This document shows, one piece after another, positions 5,905 to 8,172 of a stretch of 8,172 nucleotides of DNA (positions are counted from its first letter, which is position 1; every line of letters begins with the position of its first letter). The position numbers and the translations under genes were made by a program. This DNA is from Patescibacteria group bacterium (lineage in GTDB: Bacteria > Patescibacteriota > Minisyncoccia > Phycocordibacterales > UBA9973): NCBI GenBank assembly GCA_019750345.1, contig JAIEON010000039.1:1-8172 (forward strand). The letters are read 5' to 3'. The notes beneath the pieces were generated by a model. The model was not told the origin of the DNA. It saw only the letters and a program-made list of their open reading frames with translations, and searched no databases.

Positions 5905-5914
5905 ATTCTCACTA

Positions 5915-5986
5915 GCCCCTGTAGTTCAATGGATAGAACTGCGGACTTCTAAGCCGTTAATGTAGGTTCGATTCCTGCCAGGGGCA
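5915..5986 (+). tRNA. tRNA-Arg (UCU)
   Basis: 72-nt cloverleaf. Acceptor GCCCCTG/CAGGGGC perfect, discriminator A73; D arm GTTC/GAAC; anticodon loop CTTCTAA with TCT at 5948-5950; T arm GTAGG-TTCGATT-CCTGC. The last pair of the anticodon stem is an A31-G39 mismatch (5945 and 5953). CCA is not encoded. It converges on the pilM-like gene, which stops 28 bases away, and no clear terminator separates them. It decodes AGA and AGG. Confidence 0.95.
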
Positions 5987-6014
5987 CAAAAGAAAAGTTA
6001 TTAAGACTCTCTGA

Positions 6015-7160
6015 TTAAATAGGAAAATGTATAATCCAGTGCTCAAGTTGCGCTGCGACAGGTGTCACATACGACAATAAATCAACAAAGAAAAGTACAG
6101 CAGTAACTACCCCGCCCGCAATAGCTCCTAAGAAAAAACTTAACAAAAGTAACTTAAGTGTGTGAGTAATTTTTTTCCGTCTCAAACGTAGTACATAGTG
6201 CTGCGGTAACAAATTGATTTCCTTTCTACCCAATGCCGCACCAATGACTGCTATGTATCGCAGAGAGTTTTCACGGGAAAGTATAGGAATAACATCCTCA
6301 AAAGAAAACCACTTACTCCAGGGATTAATTTCACTGACAGGGATACGAAGTGTCGCTGATAAAAAGTCTGCGTACTCCGGAAGACTTGCCCCTTCTCCTG
6401 AAAGGAAGATATGTTGCAATGAACCAAAAAGACCTTTTTGTTTTTTATTATTCCCCCACTCGATTGCATACTTCTGAATTGCCGTACTGAGTGATACGGT
6501 GTAAATGTCTTTTTTTTGTTTTGCTATAAGATTTTGGCGACCTTCTTCGATTATGTGTGTATCAACTACTTGTCCATTTACCACCATGGCGATTGTTGTG
6601 CGGTACTCAGCAATAACCACGAGCATACTTGGTCTCAACGAATCATCTTCTTTTATTGTTGCAAGAGTAGCTTGTAGTACTGGTTCAATACTAACTGGTG
6701 TGATATGTGCATCAAGACAACATGAGAGGAATCCTTCTATCAGAGTTTTCTTTGCGGTTGCAACCTGAAGATATCTACCGTGCTTAGTATGAGCGACAAC
6801 TCGTCTGGCTATTATTGATTGCTCTTGATCGAGCAATCCTTCTTGTTCGAGCAGTTTTTTTGCAGCACTCATCGTACTCACCCCTATCGTCGTATCAATG
6901 GTTGAAGCAGTGATAGCAGCAGTTTCTACTGGTACAACAATGAACGCATGTTTTATTGCGTACTTCTTTTGAAGATCACTGAGTACAGTAGTAATATGTT
7001 TGCGATTGACGATTCCCCCCTCATGAATCTCTCCTCGAGGAATCGGGATTTCAACATACTCAGAAGGAATCATTTGCTTTCGTTTCTTAGTAAAACGAAT
7101 CATTCGAATGAGTGAATCAGAAAATTCTAGTGCGGTAACTGTTGAAGTAGTATGCGTCAT
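6015..7160 (-). CDS. pilM: PilM-like pilus assembly protein with PilN-type C-terminal anchor
   Basis: Actin-like (FtsA/PilM fold) cytoplasmic component of the type IV pilus or a related secretion platform. PilM normally binds the cytoplasmic N-terminal peptide of the inner-membrane protein PilN. The 381-aa product shows the SHS2-type region with IPRGEIHEGGIVNRKHI (40-56) and AFIVVPVETAAI (72-83), a second subdomain (about 178-212), and the SGEGASLPEYADFLSATLRIPV segment (254-275) matching the family's SGGGA..P region, then AVIGAALG (304-311). It continues with EINLLP (314-319), a basic stretch, one membrane helix (about 334-360) and 21 more residues. INLLP plus basic plus helix is how PilN proteins begin. 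The nucleotide-binding motifs look degenerate (ALEFSDS instead of a D-G-containing loop at 10-16; VIAEYRTT at 182-189). A TTG start at 7184 is possible but the ATG at 7160 fits the family. TATACT lies 10 bases upstream. No other pilus gene is in the window. Confidence 0.78.
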   Translation of the reverse strand: MTHTTSTVTALEFSDSLIRMIRFTKKRKQMIPSEYVEIPIPRGEIHEGGIVNRKHITTVLSDLQKKYAIKHAFIVVPVETAAITASTIDTTIGVSTMSAAKKLLEQEGLLDQEQSIIARRVVAHTKHGRYLQVATAKKTLIEGFLSCCLDAHITPVSIEPVLQATLATIKEDDSLRPSMLVVIAEYRTTIAMVVNGQVVDTHIIEEGRQNLIAKQKKDIYTVSLSTAIQKYAIEWGNNKKQKGLFGSLQHIFLSGEGASLPEYADFLSATLRIPVSEINPWSKWFSFEDVIPILSRENSLRYIAVIGAALGRKEINLLPQHYVLRLRRKKITHTLKLLLLSFFLGAIAGGVVTAVLFFVDLLSYVTPVAAQLEHWIIHFPI

Positions 7161-7170
7161 GAATACATAA

Positions 7171-7176
7171 AGTATA
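7171..7176 (-). promoter_or_regulatory. Possible -10 box of the pilM-like gene
   Basis: TATACT on the - strand, 10 bases before the ATG at 7160, in the 52-base gap after the Trbp111-like gene. A start about 7 bases beyond it would leave a leader of only a few bases. The -35 region is weak. Confidence 0.4.
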
Positions 7177-7212
7177 CGACACAACAGACCGTACTGCTAT
7201 CTCAAAAATAAA

Positions 7213-7548
7213 TTAATGAATTTTTGCACCAGGCGCGGTTGGTTTTTCTGGAACAAGAAATACAGGAGCTCCATCGAGTCCATCTACAGCCATAAGCATC
7301 CCCTGACTTTCAAATCCTTTAAACTTTCTCGGAGCAAGATTCACTACAAACAATAATGTTTTCCCAACAAGTGCCTCGGGTTCTGTGTACCATTCTCGTA
7401 TTGCTGAAAGAATCTGCCGAGGTTGTGCCTCACCAAAATCAAGCTCAAAGCGAATCAATTTATCAGAATCAGGTACAGCTTCAGCAGTAAGCACCTTACC
7501 AAGTCGAGCTTCTATTTTTGCAAAATCATCAATCGTAATATATTCCAT
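7213..7548 (-). CDS. Free-standing tRNA-binding (Trbp111/MetRS C-terminal type) protein
   Basis: OB-fold tRNA-binding domain like Aquifex Trbp111, CsaA or the C-terminal domain of methionyl-tRNA synthetase. Family members bind the tRNA body as dimers and can aid a synthetase. The 111-aa protein is one domain: ITIDDFAKIEARLGKVLTAE (4-23), VPDSDKLIRFELDFGE (25-40), RQILSAIREWY (44-54), LVGKTLLFVVNLAPRKFKG (60-78), SQGMLMA (81-87) and the PGAKI end (106-110). No synthetase catalytic domain precedes it, so it is either a separate beta-type partner of MetRS or a chaperone-like CsaA relative. The frame is open upstream into ruvX, but homology starts at the ATG at 7548, which is 16 bases after the ruvX stop; co-transcription is likely. 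TAGACT lies 8 bases before the ATG, with no Shine-Dalgarno motif. Confidence 0.87.
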   Translation of the reverse strand: MEYITIDDFAKIEARLGKVLTAEAVPDSDKLIRFELDFGEAQPRQILSAIREWYTEPEALVGKTLLFVVNLAPRKFKGFESQGMLMAVDGLDGAPVFLVPEKPTAPGAKIH

Positions 7549-7564
7549 ATAAAAACAGTCTACG

Positions 7565-7948
7565 TTATTTGGGCTGTTTATCAAGAAAACGTTGAAGAAT
7601 AATTGCCGCAGCTGAATCATCACGACTCCCCTTTTTGACTTGATATCGATGAGCTTCAACAGTTGAAAATCCTTCTCGCTCAAAATATACAGGTACTGTG
7701 GTATTAAGAGAGAGCTTTTCTTTAAAACGAATCGCTAATTGTACAAGAGTATTAGGTTCACCATTGCTCGCCAAAGACTCTCCGATCACAATACCTTCTA
7801 TATGTTCTTGGTGAACTAGAGTGACCAGTACTGCAACACTCTGAGCGTCGGCGTCGATGATCCCCCACGGGAAAGCAAACTGTCCGTCCTCGTCGGAAAT
7901 TGCAATTCCTATGCGTTTTGTACCAAAATCTACACCTAAATATTTCAT
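7565..7948 (-). CDS. ruvX: RuvX/YqgF-family Holliday junction resolvase-like nuclease
   Basis: RNase H-fold protein (127 aa, close to the family's usual 130-150) thought to resolve Holliday junctions or to mature pre-16S rRNA. Visible motifs are YLGVDFGTKRIGIAISD (3-19) with the metal-binding Asp7, GIVIGES (52-58) with Glu57 where the family commonly has a VGLP-type strand, FEREGFSTVEAHR (89-101) replacing the common DERxxTxEA, and DDSAAAIILQRFLD (110-123) with the last acidic residues. The active site looks complete. It is the first gene of a - strand group with the Trbp111-like gene and perhaps pilM, and diverges from tRNA-Ser. TAGGAT lies 6 bases before the ATG. Confidence 0.92.
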   Translation of the reverse strand: MKYLGVDFGTKRIGIAISDEDGQFAFPWGIIDADAQSVAVLVTLVHQEHIEGIVIGESLASNGEPNTLVQLAIRFKEKLSLNTTVPVYFEREGFSTVEAHRYQVKKGSRDDSAAAIILQRFLDKQPK

Positions 7949-7954
7949 AGATTC

Positions 7955-7960
7955 ATCCTA
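7955..7960 (-). promoter_or_regulatory. Possible -10 box of ruvX (leaderless)
   Basis: TAGGAT on the - strand, six bases before the ruvX ATG. The AGGAT could alternatively act as a weak ribosome binding site. No clear -35 box lies upstream. Confidence 0.3.
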
Positions 7961-7971
7961 ACATGAAACAA

Positions 7972-8000
7972 TTGAAAATGGTCGTGAGGTATGTTAAAGT
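7972..8000 (+). promoter_or_regulatory. Candidate promoter of tRNA-Ser
   Basis: TTGAAA (7972-7977) and TAAAGT (7995-8000) are 17 bases apart, with TG at 7992-7993 forming an extended -10. A start near 8007 would leave about 30 nt of 5' leader before the tRNA. Confidence 0.5.
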
Positions 8001-8037
8001 GCAATCACTTCACTAACCATGAAGGGTATGTAAACAA

Positions 8038-8124
8038 GGAGGCGTGGCTGAGTGGTTGAAGGCAACTGTCTTGAAAACAGTCGTATGGGAAACCGTACCG
8101 CGAGTTCGAATCCCGCCGCATCCG
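8038..8124 (+). tRNA. tRNA-Ser (UGA)
   Basis: 87-nt class II tRNA. Acceptor GGAGGCG/CGCATCC, discriminator G73 as in serine tRNAs; anticodon stem ACTGT/ACAGT with loop CTTGAAA (TGA at 8072-8074); long variable arm GTATGG-GAAA-CCGTAC; T arm GCGAG-TTCGAAT-CCCGC. Two internal stem pairs are broken: G4-A69 (8041 and 8120) and A52-C62 (8103 and 8113). CCA is not encoded. Overall shape and identity elements are clear. Confidence 0.93.
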
Positions 8125-8129
8125 CATTC

Positions 8130-8153
8130 AAAAAGTCCCTTTTGGGATTTTTT
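8130..8153 (+). terminator. Terminator of tRNA-Ser
   Basis: AAAAAGTCCC and GGGATTTTTT form a stem around a TTTT loop (8140-8143), with a G-T pair and an A-T rich base ending in a run of T. It starts six bases after the tRNA 3' end. Confidence 0.85.
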
Positions 8154-8172
8154 GCTTTATACCGTAGACTAA

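Noticed and set aside
5601..5912. 103-codon - strand open frame
   Set aside because: It is the sense-strand translation of tRNA-Val, its terminator and flanks; the LLAQLVEQ stretch is the usual product of translating a tRNA.
7549..7683. Upstream ATG extending the Trbp111-like protein by 45 residues
   Set aside because: The extension is an out-of-frame reading of ruvX; the domain starts at the Met at 7548.
1..8172. CRISPR array, toxin-antitoxin pair, restriction or other defence system
   Set aside because: No regularly spaced repeats and no gene with such domains; all coding space is accounted for by the listed genes.

Overview
The window looks like a piece of a small, compact bacterial genome, most likely a member of the Candidate Phyla Radiation / Patescibacteria (Parcubacteria-like). 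This placement is an inference. It rests on gene style (a VKOR-family protein with no thioredoxin fusion, a short RarA, an AI-2E family permease, a divergent PilM, a free-standing tRNA-binding domain), short intergenic gaps, near absence of Shine-Dalgarno motifs, and five tRNA genes that all lack an encoded CCA end. No 16S rRNA or other decisive marker is present.

Layout. Positions 1-1559 hold the 3' part of a large serine recombinase gene on the + strand, cut by the left window edge. Its reading frame runs into the 3' end of a tRNA-His gene on the - strand, the usual arrangement at the edge of an integrated element; the element itself would lie to the left. From 1506 to 5765 everything is on the - strand. 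In transcription order these are tRNA-Val, an RluA-type pseudouridine synthase, ribosomal protein L19 (rplS), tRNA-Leu, an AI-2E family permease, the RarA/MgsA ATPase, a VKOR-family thiol oxidoreductase and tRNA-His. tRNA-Arg (5915-5986) is on the + strand and points at the end of a - strand block (7948 to 6015) of ruvX, a Trbp111-like tRNA-binding protein and a pilM-like gene. tRNA-Ser (8038-8124, + strand) leaves divergently from ruvX. No stretch longer than about 150 bases lacks a gene; the longest is 5766-5914, between tRNA-Val and tRNA-Arg.

How the parts relate. Most genes are housekeeping: translation (L19, RluA, five tRNAs, tRNA-binding protein), replication-fork and Holliday-junction maintenance (RarA, RuvX), envelope disulfide chemistry (VKOR), a membrane permease, and type IV pilus machinery (PilM). 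The accessory part is the recombinase end.

I found no defence system, CRISPR array or complete mobile element. The most unusual signals are four. (1) A perfect 61-nt palindrome next to tRNA-Val has an outer arm that duplicates the 3' end of the tRNA. (2) The recombinase frame ends inside tRNA-His, next to an imperfect repeat and a dyad. (3) A PilM-like protein carries at its C-terminus the PilN-type INLLP motif and one membrane segment. (4) Most protein starts have a -10-like hexamer 6-11 nt upstream instead of a ribosome binding site, which suggests leaderless or nearly leaderless mRNAs.
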